A stretch of 64,000 nt of DNA from Flavobacterium coralii. Lineage in GTDB: Bacteria; Bacteroidota; Bacteroidia; Flavobacteriales; Flavobacteriaceae. Where the stretch lies: the NCBI RefSeq assembly GCF_019891545.1, contig NZ_JAHDIU010000002.1:124001-188000 (forward strand), written 5' to 3'. Numbering within the stretch: position 1 is the first letter of the stretch; every line of letters begins with the position of its first letter. Shown here one piece after another: positions 33,995-43,185 of the stretch. The notes below the pieces were generated by a model. That model searched no databases. It was not told where the DNA came from and was given only the letters and a program-made list of their open reading frames with translations. The position numbers and the translations under genes are program-made.

Positions 33995-34043
33995 TGACAT
34001 ATTTGTCAATGATTAATGTGTCAAAAATGTCAATTTTAACACA
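33995..34043 (+). promoter_or_regulatory. Candidate operator region of the XRE regulator
   Basis: TGACA-TATT-TGTCA (33995-34008) is a palindrome, and TGTCA is repeated twice more at 34019-34023 and 34028-34032 just upstream of the ATG at 34043. TGTGT (34017-34021) and ACACA (34039-34043) add a further inverted pair. Four TGTCA-type half-sites in 40 bp before an XRE gene suggest autoregulation. Confidence 0.5.
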
Positions 34044-34333
34044 TGAGAAATGTTGAAGACAAATATTTTATTGCCCTCTCAAACCGGTTGAATTTTTTGA
34101 TTAAGGAGAAAGGGCTGGAGATAAGTGATCTGGCTGCTTCTGCTAATTTAGACAGAAAGCAGATATACAGGCTTATCAACAAGGAAAATATTCCGACCCT
34201 CTTGACCCTGATCAAAATATGCCTTGCCGCAGGTATAGAACCCAGAACTCTTTTTGATTTCAAATTTGATATGGTGGGATATATGCAGGAGAATTCAATA
34301 TTTCAGGCAAAACCCAAGCATTTAAAGAAATAA
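34043..34333 (+). CDS. XRE-family helix-turn-helix regulator of the dpt operon
   Basis: A 96-residue DNA-binding protein with an XRE/Cro-type HTH at residues about 12-65: LNFLIKEKGLEISDLAASANLDRKQIYRLI, then PTLLTLIKICLAAGI, the last helices of the fold. The C-terminal tail is short and basic (QAKPKHLKK). It lies 7 bp before dptF and is preceded by TGTCA-type repeats, so it probably represses its own operon. XRE regulators occur next to phosphorothioation systems in place of or beside DndB. Confidence 0.75.
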   Translation: MRNVEDKYFIALSNRLNFLIKEKGLEISDLAASANLDRKQIYRLINKENIPTLLTLIKICLAAGIEPRTLFDFKFDMVGYMQENSIFQAKPKHLKK

Positions 34334-34340
34334 CCACACC

Positions 34341-36077
34341 ATGCATAGCCATCCTCTAATACAACAACTGCAGAAACTAAAAGAATCTTCTCGTTATGCC
34401 ATAGCCCAAGGGAACAAATATGACCTTGATGATTTTAAAAATTACCTTCATATCGAAAGGGAGATTGAAAAGCAGCTAAAAGAAACTATAGTCCGGAGCA
34501 GCCATTCTGACCGTGCCCAATTAATTTTAGTCTGCGGAAATGTTGGAGACGGAAAATCGCATGTCCTGTCCCATCTTCATAAAAGTGTACCTGAAGAGAT
34601 ATCTAAGTTTCAAATTTATAATGATGCTACTGAAGCGCACAATCCCATGGAGTCTTCAAATGACACCCTATACAGGTTACTTGCTGATTTTAAGGATGTA
34701 AACTTAGAGAGATCAAAATTAAAAGTAATAGTTGCAATTAACTTAGGAACTTTGAGTAAGTTTATCGATACCTACCAAGATGAATTTCATAAGCTCAAAG
34801 AATATATCGCTAAGGAGCAGATACTCGATACTACAATTAAGGTTAATTCTAATGCAGACTTAGACAGCTCTTTTCTACACGTTAACTTTACCAATTACCA
34901 TATCTATACCCTGACAGCAGAGGGCCCTATCTCTGAAACGATATCAGAGTTATTAAGTAAAATTGTAGCTGAGAATAGCGGTAATGAGATTTTCAGGGGT
35001 TACAAGGAAGTCAGGGATAATCCGGACTTTCGAAAGTGTCCTGTAAAAATGAATTATGAATTTCTTTTTGAACAGAAGAATAGGGAAATCATTACAAAAT
35101 TATTGATTGAAGCCATTGCTAAAAATAAAGAAATAGTGTCAGTAAGGTCTATATTGAACTTCATTTATGATCTTTTGGTGCCTATTCAATTAGCAAACAG
35201 TAATGCTCTGGATCAACTTAACATCATAAAGAATATAGATACGGATGAACTTTTATCTTGCCTTATTCCAAATTACATTTTTGAGCATCCCGATCTTTCA
35301 CCTTTGTTTGAGATGTTAAGTGAGCTGGATCCATGTATTGGGCGTAGTGATACCATGGATGAGCTGCTGCTAAGTTTACAAAGTATCGATAATCCAGTAG
35401 CGTATTTTGAAGCCCATATAGAAGACAGGTCTTTTAAAGACCCTTTTATTGCGGTAGACATAAAGAAGGTTAATCCAACTATTATTACAAGATATTTTAT
35501 AAGATTGCTGTATTTTCAACATCCTGATTTAGTTTATAAAGGGAGTTACTTTCAGGAATATATGGAAAATCTCTATCATTTTAATAGAGGTAACCATGAA
35601 TATCTGAGCAAGCTATATAGTTTGGTAGAAACAGCGATAAAAAGATGGCATGGGGATCCTAAGAAAGGAGATAAAATAGTTTTAAAGGCAGGGAGAACTC
35701 AAATAAAGTACAGAATATTTAAAGACTTTTCGATTGATGTAGATCCCTATATACCTGAAGATTTAGGTCAGTCTGTCCTTCATCAGTTTAGCCAGGAGTT
35801 TATTGTCTCCTATAAAAATACTACAGAACAGAACGAGAGTATTAAAATTGGAATTGATTATAGCTTATATAGAACATTAAAGATGATATCTAAGGGATAT
35901 AGACCCAATAAAAAGGACAATAACAACTTCGTTTATTTTGTACACTTTATAAATGGCATTACCAAACAGAACCCTAATGCATCATTATATATAGATGAAG
36001 TGAATGTGGGTAACCCCATAGATTACAAATTATCAAAAAATGCTTTCGGAAAATATAAATTTGAAAAAGTATCGTGA
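34341..36077 (+). CDS. dptF: DNA phosphorothioation-dependent restriction protein DptF
   Basis: The 578-residue protein has a P-loop near its N-terminus, GNVGDGKS at residues 66-73, preceded by RAQLILVC and a typical DptF start (IQQLQKLKESSRYAIAQGN). It belongs to the restriction side of Dnd systems, in which DptF, DptG and DptH act together to attack DNA that lacks phosphorothioates. Walker B-like LKVIVAINLG lies near residue 135. Length matches the family. The stop overlaps the GTG of dptG. The gene is the second in the operon after the XRE regulator. Confidence 0.88.
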   Translation: MHSHPLIQQLQKLKESSRYAIAQGNKYDLDDFKNYLHIEREIEKQLKETIVRSSHSDRAQLILVCGNVGDGKSHVLSHLHKSVPEEISKFQIYNDATEAHNPMESSNDTLYRLLADFKDVNLERSKLKVIVAINLGTLSKFIDTYQDEFHKLKEYIAKEQILDTTIKVNSNADLDSSFLHVNFTNYHIYTLTAEGPISETISELLSKIVAENSGNEIFRGYKEVRDNPDFRKCPVKMNYEFLFEQKNREIITKLLIEAIAKNKEIVSVRSILNFIYDLLVPIQLANSNALDQLNIIKNIDTDELLSCLIPNYIFEHPDLSPLFEMLSELDPCIGRSDTMDELLLSLQSIDNPVAYFEAHIEDRSFKDPFIAVDIKKVNPTIITRYFIRLLYFQHPDLVYKGSYFQEYMENLYHFNRGNHEYLSKLYSLVETAIKRWHGDPKKGDKIVLKAGRTQIKYRIFKDFSIDVDPYIPEDLGQSVLHQFSQEFIVSYKNTTEQNESIKIGIDYSLYRTLKMISKGYRPNKKDNNNFVYFVHFINGITKQNPNASLYIDEVNVGNPIDYKLSKNAFGKYKFEKVS

Positions 36078-37549
36078 AAAAAATAGCCTTACAACTGGAA
36101 GGGAAAGACGGTTTAAAGCATAGACTAATTAAGAATGATAAATTTCAGCATCATACCGGTTACCAAATTAACGTTTTTCCATTCAAGACCCAACCTGGCG
36201 GATATGCTTTTAAAGCAGATTTCAAATCCTTTCAGGGCGTGATGGGTGAAACCTTACGTATCATTCAGAAAAAAGAGCTTGACAAACAAAAGGATTTTGA
36301 TTCCTACAGAAGCAACCTCAAAAATAATACAATTAACAGAGCGCTTAGCAAAGTTGAAACTTCTGAAAAAGATAAGCTTGAAAACATATTGACTACAGTT
36401 TATTTTGATGAAAATAACGGCCTTTATAAATATAATTTTTTTGTAATTTCTTACATGAACTTTATAAGCGGTAATGCCGCAATTAAGGATATTCCCTTTT
36501 TTATTTCTGATATTTTCTTAGGAGATAATGAATTGTTTAAAAGTGTATTGTCCGGTGACAGAGAAGATGATCATCTTCTTAACCAGTTGATTTCAGATTG
36601 CCTTCCGGACCTTATGGAGCGAAAGGAAGCCAAACGTGAAAAGCAAATTTACAGTAATCTATTACCTGTAGTTACAGATCTTTTCCAGTCTGATCTTGAC
36701 TTTCTCTTATCAGATAAACAATATTTCCTTGAGAATTTTGAATTGTTTTTTAAATACTATTATTTCTTTTATTTTACTCAACTAGCCATCAAGCTTGATG
36801 ACTTTGGCGCAATATCGTTTAAATTAAAGCCAGTCTACTTTACAATGGAATGGGAAAATTTATCTGAGTCGAGAATATCACTGCATAAGAATGGATGGAA
36901 GCACATCCATAAAAATTATGAAAGAATCTTTGCTCACGCCAATGCTCTCGAACTTTTAAATTATATTACTGTTGAAGGTACGTCACCAGGTGACTATGAA
37001 GGCATAAACCTGATGTACAATACATTTAGTCAGGACGAAAAAATAACTTTTGGAGAATGTCTTGATGTCCTTATGACTTTTTATAAGGAAAAGGTTAACA
37101 CTTTGAATCCGGATGCGAGTTGGCAAAGTTGCGAAGAACAACTTCAAGAATCTTTGATTGGAAAAGATTATAAAGAGTATTTTACAAAGAAGATGTACTC
37201 ATTCTGGTATTTAATAAAATATCAGTTTGAAAATGGTAAAAGGAAGAAACCATATACAGACTATGCCCAGTGGCTGATCACTTTTACCAAAGAGAATTTT
37301 ACAAAATCGGCAGGACGTTACGGTACTAAGATGGTGCTGTCGCAGGAGATGCTACTATTCCTGACAAAATTATGTGTAGGGAAGAAGGATAAGATCAGGC
37401 TTAAGACATTTTGGGAAGAACTAAGTAGAAGGGGGGTAGCTATGGATGAAACCTCCAAGTCTGAAGTGGTAAAACTATTTGAACGAATAAATTTAATCGA
37501 GAAAAAAAGTGACAGTGGAGATGCACAATACATTAAGTCCTCTATATAA
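36074..37549 (+). CDS. dptG: DNA phosphorothioation-dependent restriction protein DptG
   Basis: The 491-residue product begins with a GTG at 36074 that overlaps the dptF stop by 4 bp. It reads YQINVFPFKTQPGGYAFKAD and FFKYYYFFYFTQLAIKLDDF, blocks present in DptG proteins, with no nuclease or ATPase motif. It is part of the DptFGH restriction complex. The next gene starts 29 bp before its stop, which supports coupled synthesis of the three subunits. Confidence 0.85.
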   Translation: MKKIALQLEGKDGLKHRLIKNDKFQHHTGYQINVFPFKTQPGGYAFKADFKSFQGVMGETLRIIQKKELDKQKDFDSYRSNLKNNTINRALSKVETSEKDKLENILTTVYFDENNGLYKYNFFVISYMNFISGNAAIKDIPFFISDIFLGDNELFKSVLSGDREDDHLLNQLISDCLPDLMERKEAKREKQIYSNLLPVVTDLFQSDLDFLLSDKQYFLENFELFFKYYYFFYFTQLAIKLDDFGAISFKLKPVYFTMEWENLSESRISLHKNGWKHIHKNYERIFAHANALELLNYITVEGTSPGDYEGINLMYNTFSQDEKITFGECLDVLMTFYKEKVNTLNPDASWQSCEEQLQESLIGKDYKEYFTKKMYSFWYLIKYQFENGKRKKPYTDYAQWLITFTKENFTKSAGRYGTKMVLSQEMLLFLTKLCVGKKDKIRLKTFWEELSRRGVAMDETSKSEVVKLFERINLIEKKSDSGDAQYIKSSI

Positions 37550-40500
37550 TTATATTACCAGTTTAATTATTGAATTTTTTAAAGTGAATCAGATTCAAGC
37601 TGGTGAACGTTATAATTTTTATCTGGAAGAAAAATCATATGTCAATGGGTTATTCATGGCTTTAGAAGCTTATAATGGGAAGCTTGTTGAGTTTTTTGAA
37701 TATAAACACCCTTCAGGAGACTCTTTCTTCAAGTCTTTTTCCATATCCATAAACGGGGTAAAGGTTGTTGTAGCTTCAAGTGAGCATGCTACTGAAGATT
37801 ATTTCACAATGCTTCGAAATAACTGTTCGGATCAGGTCGCCGGTTTTGAAAATACTGCTTTACTATTTTTATACAGCCAAAAGCTTGACAGTATATCGGG
37901 AGGCAGCGGTAATTTAGAGAAAGAAGGAATGCCACTTCACTATGTTAATTTTAGAAGCAGACTTGAAAGTGATATCTCGAAAAGCAAACAACTACAGTAT
38001 CATGAGAAGGAGGTGCTTAAAGAAGTTTTACACTATAAAACCAGAAGTGTTCTTGAGGACAATAATTCAGTATTTGACTACGAGGGAGTAGTCAACTTGT
38101 TCCTGAAAGGCACAATTAAACATTCTGATTACTGTGTGGTCGGACTATTTCCGCACGAGGAATTATCCTCAAAAGGAAATGCTATAGCTGATGATATCCG
38201 TAGCAATTATCGATTATATGAGAAGATAGAAAATATTTTTCTCGATGGCGAGCCTGAAACAGATTTAAGAGAGTTTCTTCCGGATAATGCTGTCTCGCGA
38301 TTAATTAAAGAGGATTGGAAGCAGACGGATTATGCAACCCTCGTAGGTTGGATAGGAGTTGATACCAAGAATAAGGCTCCTGAAATTATATCGGTTAGCT
38401 GTCCTGATGAAGAGGTGACTTTCTGGAAAAGAGCTGACGGGACTACAGCAACAAAAAAGAGACAATACAGTTGTATTATTTTTAATTCAATTGATTATCA
38501 AGGAGTCCAGGTTGAAGTTAGATTTGATCAGCGAACTTCAAAAGATGGAATTGTTTCCAAAGATCCAGATCTGAATGTGCATAATGCTGGTAAGAGCCTT
38601 TTTATTACATTCTCGGAGAGCAGTGAAACTTCAAGATTTCATCTTGTGGAATATAGAGATATAGCCACCAAAAAGAAATATTCTATAAAGTTTTTACACG
38701 CAAAATTTGAGAGCAAATATCTGCAACATTACGAAACAAATTTTCAAGTAGTAGCAGGCACCACTAATGAACTACTTATTAAAGACGAGAGTACTATCAT
38801 TTTTAATGAAGATGCTTTAATCAAAGAAGAAAAGGATTTTGAAAATGATACGGTTTATGATTTGTATGAAGACGAGTCCCTTCAGCTAGTATGTGACTAT
38901 TCACGTATTGATGAGGAACAGTTACATTTTGAAGTACGTATCGGATCTTCGACTATTCCAATCTGCATTACTCCCGATTTTGAACCTCCAAAACCTATAA
39001 CAGGGCTTGATGTATGGAAAGAAAAGCGTATTCATGAATCTGATTTCCTTTTTAAGCACGAAAATGAAATAATAAAAATACAACTAAAAACGGAACAACA
39101 GGAACGTACTGTCAGTGGCGATTTCAGAAGAAATCTCCTCCTTGAAAAAGCGATAGTTCATTCAGATGCTTATTCCTGGTTTGAGGGAAGTAATGAGAAA
39201 CTCACAGAAAGAGTTCTTGAACTGGATGATAAAATAAAGAAGGCATTTGATGATTACAGGTCAATCTTTGTAGCTAAAGATCTACAACCAAGTCTCGCAT
39301 TTATCAACTCAGAAGAACGCCGTATTGCTGTCGACTATGTGTTTTCAGTGATGGAGTATCTACAGCAATTTTTCGAAAATCAGAGTCTTACGCCAGAACA
39401 GAAAAATGTTTTTCTTTTAGGTGTTATTACTGAGAACGATAGTGCTAAAAGGATTAAGTTCACTCCCTTTCATCCCTTAAATGTTGCTTATCAGCTCGGT
39501 ATCTATCAACAAATAGGAAAGGATTTGAATATTTACGACGCTATTCTAAAAAGGCTGCAACCCACGAATCTGCTGCCTTATTTAAGTAGTGATAAGCGCG
39601 AGATTTTTGTTCCCACTGACTCGTCACACTCTCCTGAGTGGCAATATTTTTCAATTTATTCCGACAGTAAGCAAGACCTTTCAAAAAATTATGTTTCTTT
39701 ATTAGTAAACTCAAAGCTTGCTGATTTTAAGAAAAACTTTGAAGTCCTTTTTAAGCAATCCATAATCTCACCCATTAAGATAAATGTTGTTAATCAAGGG
39801 GATTGTAGAGAGGTTTTAAGGGGAATTTTCGAATTTTACAGGGCGGAGCTGTATAAAGGCAAGGATATGCGATTAGAGGAACTTACTCCGATAGAACTTT
39901 CTATATATGGTTCCGAGAATTTGGTTAATAAGTTTGAAGAAATCACCTATTATACTTCCAGTGAGGAAATTGAGGAACAGTTTGATATTAATCTAAAATT
40001 AAATTCCTTTGATAAAGAAGACTTCCTTAGTGTGTTTTTTGATAAGGTTAAGTTTTTCTCTAAGCCGTTGCCTGGCCAAGATGAGGAATATGACTATGCT
40101 CACATCACCTTTTATGAGTTCAGCTCAGAAAAATCAATACCATCATACAATGAAATGACGGACGTTCGTACCGGATTGTCGTTGGATGGGCTGCTTTCAG
40201 ATGTTTCGTTTGTAGCAACCCAAGATAACTATCGAACAGGTTTTGGGACACGCTACTTGCCGTCAGAACGTTCAGCTTTGGTGAAGTTAGCTATTCTTTA
40301 TAATGCACTAGCTAAAGTAGCATACAATGATGATCCATACGACTCTTCAAAAGCACTTTGCACAACAATAAATTATAATGTAAGAGCAGATCTTGAACAA
40401 TTGTATGTTAAGTCCCATTGGGTTACCTATATCGATCCGAGGGTAGACCTTGATTTTTTTAAGGACAGATCTGATTTACTAATTATTCACTATAGCGACC

Positions 40501-42680
40501 AGTATACAAATTCCAGCGGCTATGATTCAATTACGGTAAGTAGAAAGACTTCCCAATATTCTTTCGTGGTTGATCAATTCCTGAAGGAAAATAACATTGT
40601 ACTTCATTCACAAGATCAGACAATACCGATAATAAATTTTTTTAATGCTGTTAATGGTAGTTGGCTTCTGAGCCTAGTACGTCAGAGAAGCCATTTTCCA
40701 AAAGAGAAGCTAAGTCTCCTGTCCGGAGTAAAAGCTGCATTAACATTTTTAAATGTTCCTGGTATGATTTGGATACCGATTTCCCTCGAAGAAATTTTAA
40801 GGGTTTCTGGTAATGCAGGCCTGACAAAAGAAGAAGGTTTGTTTTCTGCCAAAAATCTTGGAGGAATAGGCTCCTACAGTGATGATATTTTAATGATAGG
40901 TCTTGAGATGCTAGAAGAGCGGCTATTTATGCATTTTTATCCTGTTGAATTAAAAATAGGCGGATTAAATCTGGCCAATAAGGGAAAAGTACAAGGTGAA
41001 AGGACAGCTTCATTACTATATGACCATCTTTCCCAAAATGGATTTACAGCGGATTTTTACAAGAATTTTTTCGCCAAATTAGTCCTGGTGAGTGCGGAAA
41101 AGATGAAACTTTTTCAAATTTGGGAAAACCAAAATTGGGATACTGTGATCAAGGACTACAGGGCAGCGCTGTTGAATAATGAATTTACGATATCGAAAAA
41201 TGTTGAACCCTATATCGGTACTTTTGGATTAATACATTTTCGCTTAGGAGACAACGTTAGAAGTATGAACCTTGAAGCAAATTGTCTTCGAATCAATCTT
41301 CTTTATGCAGATGGCTTCAATTTCCTTATAAAAACTGTAGACGAATTACTTGAGCTTTTTCATAAAGGCACCACTACTATTAGGAGAGAATTGTTACTTG
41401 CAAACACTTATCAAAGTAATAACATTTTTGAACCTGTAGAGAAAGAAAGCGAAGTTAATGACGAAATCATACCAGACGATTTTTCTACAGTTGAAGAAAT
41501 TGGCTTACCAGAACCGTTAAGCGCTGAAGAGGAAAAGTCAGCAGAAGGAATGAAAATAGCTTTTGGTACAGAGGTCAATTATCAACATCCTGTTTTTTGG
41601 GAACCTAATAATACAGACAAAGTATTGCACACTAATACTGGCATCATTGGTACTATGGGAACCGGAAAAACCCAATTTACCAAATCGGTAATTACCCAAC
41701 TGTTTAAATCAGCAAAAATGAATCCAGGTAATCAGGGTATCGGGGTCCTTATTTTTGATTATAAGGGAGATTATATAAAAGAGGATTTTGTAAAGGCCAC
41801 AGATGCGAAAGTATATGAACCTCACAGGCTGCCATACAATCCTCTTTCACTTGACGGTGCAACAAGCCGACCAATGTTACCTCTGCATACGGCAAACGAC
41901 ATTAAGGAAACTATTTCCAGTGCTTTTAATTTAGGCCATGTTCAAAAGCAGCGATTATTTGATATTATCATCAGAGCCTATGAAAGTAAAGGGATAGAGA
42001 GGGGAGAACGGGGTACATGGTCCAAAGAGCCTCCAACATTCGAAGATATATGCAATTTATACCTTTCAGATTCGACAGTTCCACAAGACAGTCTTTATTC
42101 TGCGTTATCGTATTTTTCCAATTTTCAAATTTTTGAACCGGATTCGAATAAAACTAAATCATTGTACTCGTTGATTAACGGTGTTATTGTAATTAACCTA
42201 TCTGGCTATGACCCTTCGATCCAGAATCTTATTGTCGCCGTTACCTTAGATGCTTTTTATACACAAATGCAACGCCATGGGCATAGTGAAATAAAGGGTA
42301 ATCTTAGACAATTACGTAAAATAATCTTGGTTGATGAGGCTGATAACTTCTTAAGTAAGGACTTTCAGTCACTGAAAAAAATCCTTAAAGAGGGTAGAGA
42401 ATTTGGTGTAGGAACCATCCTGTCAACACAGTTTTTAAATCATTTTGCAACAAGTGAAAACGAATACTCTAATTATATTCTTACCTGGGTTATCCATCGG
42501 GTAAACGAAATAAAAATGAAGGAAGTTGAATCCTTATTTGCTTTAGAATCTAAGATTGAAAAAGAAGCCCTAATCAAAACTATTAAAGGACTGGAAAAGC
42601 ATCATAGCGTTGTAAACTTAGGCGGATCGAATCCAATAGTAATAAAAGATAAAGCTTTCTGGGAATTGGATAAGAATTAA
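37521..42680 (+). CDS. dptH: DNA phosphorothioation-dependent restriction protein DptH (HerA-like ATPase)
   Basis: From the ATG at 37521 the product is 1719 residues (a GTG at 37509 is also possible). The N-terminal 1300 residues are DptH-specific. The C-terminal part is a HerA/FtsK-like motor with Walker A GTMGTGKT at residues about 1377-1384, LIFDYKGDYI as the following strand, and a Walker B KIILVDEADNFL about 1610, and the end of the family (REFGVGTILSTQFLNHFA). DptH supplies ATP-driven DNA translocation and, with F and G, the damage to non-phosphorothioated DNA. Length is usual. It ends just before the convergent dnd operon. Confidence 0.88.
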   Translation: MHNTLSPLYNYITSLIIEFFKVNQIQAGERYNFYLEEKSYVNGLFMALEAYNGKLVEFFEYKHPSGDSFFKSFSISINGVKVVVASSEHATEDYFTMLRNNCSDQVAGFENTALLFLYSQKLDSISGGSGNLEKEGMPLHYVNFRSRLESDISKSKQLQYHEKEVLKEVLHYKTRSVLEDNNSVFDYEGVVNLFLKGTIKHSDYCVVGLFPHEELSSKGNAIADDIRSNYRLYEKIENIFLDGEPETDLREFLPDNAVSRLIKEDWKQTDYATLVGWIGVDTKNKAPEIISVSCPDEEVTFWKRADGTTATKKRQYSCIIFNSIDYQGVQVEVRFDQRTSKDGIVSKDPDLNVHNAGKSLFITFSESSETSRFHLVEYRDIATKKKYSIKFLHAKFESKYLQHYETNFQVVAGTTNELLIKDESTIIFNEDALIKEEKDFENDTVYDLYEDESLQLVCDYSRIDEEQLHFEVRIGSSTIPICITPDFEPPKPITGLDVWKEKRIHESDFLFKHENEIIKIQLKTEQQERTVSGDFRRNLLLEKAIVHSDAYSWFEGSNEKLTERVLELDDKIKKAFDDYRSIFVAKDLQPSLAFINSEERRIAVDYVFSVMEYLQQFFENQSLTPEQKNVFLLGVITENDSAKRIKFTPFHPLNVAYQLGIYQQIGKDLNIYDAILKRLQPTNLLPYLSSDKREIFVPTDSSHSPEWQYFSIYSDSKQDLSKNYVSLLVNSKLADFKKNFEVLFKQSIISPIKINVVNQGDCREVLRGIFEFYRAELYKGKDMRLEELTPIELSIYGSENLVNKFEEITYYTSSEEIEEQFDINLKLNSFDKEDFLSVFFDKVKFFSKPLPGQDEEYDYAHITFYEFSSEKSIPSYNEMTDVRTGLSLDGLLSDVSFVATQDNYRTGFGTRYLPSERSALVKLAILYNALAKVAYNDDPYDSSKALCTTINYNVRADLEQLYVKSHWVTYIDPRVDLDFFKDRSDLLIIHYSDQYTNSSGYDSITVSRKTSQYSFVVDQFLKENNIVLHSQDQTIPIINFFNAVNGSWLLSLVRQRSHFPKEKLSLLSGVKAALTFLNVPGMIWIPISLEEILRVSGNAGLTKEEGLFSAKNLGGIGSYSDDILMIGLEMLEERLFMHFYPVELKIGGLNLANKGKVQGERTASLLYDHLSQNGFTADFYKNFFAKLVLVSAEKMKLFQIWENQNWDTVIKDYRAALLNNEFTISKNVEPYIGTFGLIHFRLGDNVRSMNLEANCLRINLLYADGFNFLIKTVDELLELFHKGTTTIRRELLLANTYQSNNIFEPVEKESEVNDEIIPDDFSTVEEIGLPEPLSAEEEKSAEGMKIAFGTEVNYQHPVFWEPNNTDKVLHTNTGIIGTMGTGKTQFTKSVITQLFKSAKMNPGNQGIGVLIFDYKGDYIKEDFVKATDAKVYEPHRLPYNPLSLDGATSRPMLPLHTANDIKETISSAFNLGHVQKQRLFDIIIRAYESKGIERGERGTWSKEPPTFEDICNLYLSDSTVPQDSLYSALSYFSNFQIFEPDSNKTKSLYSLINGVIVINLSGYDPSIQNLIVAVTLDAFYTQMQRHGHSEIKGNLRQLRKIILVDEADNFLSKDFQSLKKILKEGREFGVGTILSTQFLNHFATSENEYSNYILTWVIHRVNEIKMKEVESLFALESKIEKEALIKTIKGLEKHHSVVNLGGSNPIVIKDKAFWELDKN

Positions 42681-42689
42681 AGTCAGCGA

Positions 42690-42734
42690 CTGAATTAGAT
42701 TACTTACAGTGAACTATCAAGTAATCTAATTCAG
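42690..42734. terminator. Bidirectional terminator hairpin between dptH and dndE
   Basis: CTGAATTAGATTACTT (42690-42705) is perfectly repeated in inverse at 42719-42734 with a 13-base loop. It starts 10 bp after the dptH stop and lies between convergent genes. The 16-bp stem is AT-rich with little T tract, so it could end transcription in both directions or protect mRNA 3' ends. Confidence 0.6.
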
Positions 42735-42792
42735 TTTAGGTGACTACCTATCAATTACTAATAATTATTATCTAAATGTCTCAATTGTAAGT

Positions 42793-43185
42793 TTATATCT
42801 CAGTTAGTTTCAAACTTATTTTATCAATTAAATAATCATAACCGTCCAGGTTATTAAGCAAGGAAATTTCGTTTTCCAAAAGGGTCAGTCCATCATCAAT
42901 ATGCATTTTGAAATACTTGACGATATCTTTATCTGTTTTATAGATATTATAATGCACACAAAGCAGACCTAAATAAAGGTCATAATAATCGCCAAAAAGA
43001 ACCGATTTTGAATATTCCTTACCTCCCGAGTCCTGAATATCATCCAAGTTCAGTTTCCTGTCCTGCGATATGGAATAGGAAAAAGCCAGACGTGCAACTA
43101 TATTTTCAGTACCCAAATTAAGTTTTCTTGTCAATTTGGTAACAATATCCTTATTGGCTTTACTTGTTTTAATTTGAGTAAACAT
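42793..43185 (-). CDS. dndE: DNA phosphorothioation protein DndE
   Basis: The 130-residue protein opens MFTQIKTSKANKDIVTKLTR, followed by NIVARLAFSYSISQD and GKEYSKSVLFGDYYDLYLGL, all characteristic of DndE, the small protein that binds nicked DNA in the phosphorothioation reaction. It overlaps dndD by 17 bp and is the last gene of the leftward modification operon. Confidence 0.9.
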   Translation of the reverse strand: MFTQIKTSKANKDIVTKLTRKLNLGTENIVARLAFSYSISQDRKLNLDDIQDSGGKEYSKSVLFGDYYDLYLGLLCVHYNIYKTDKDIVKYFKMHIDDGLTLLENEISLLNNLDGYDYLIDKISLKLTEI

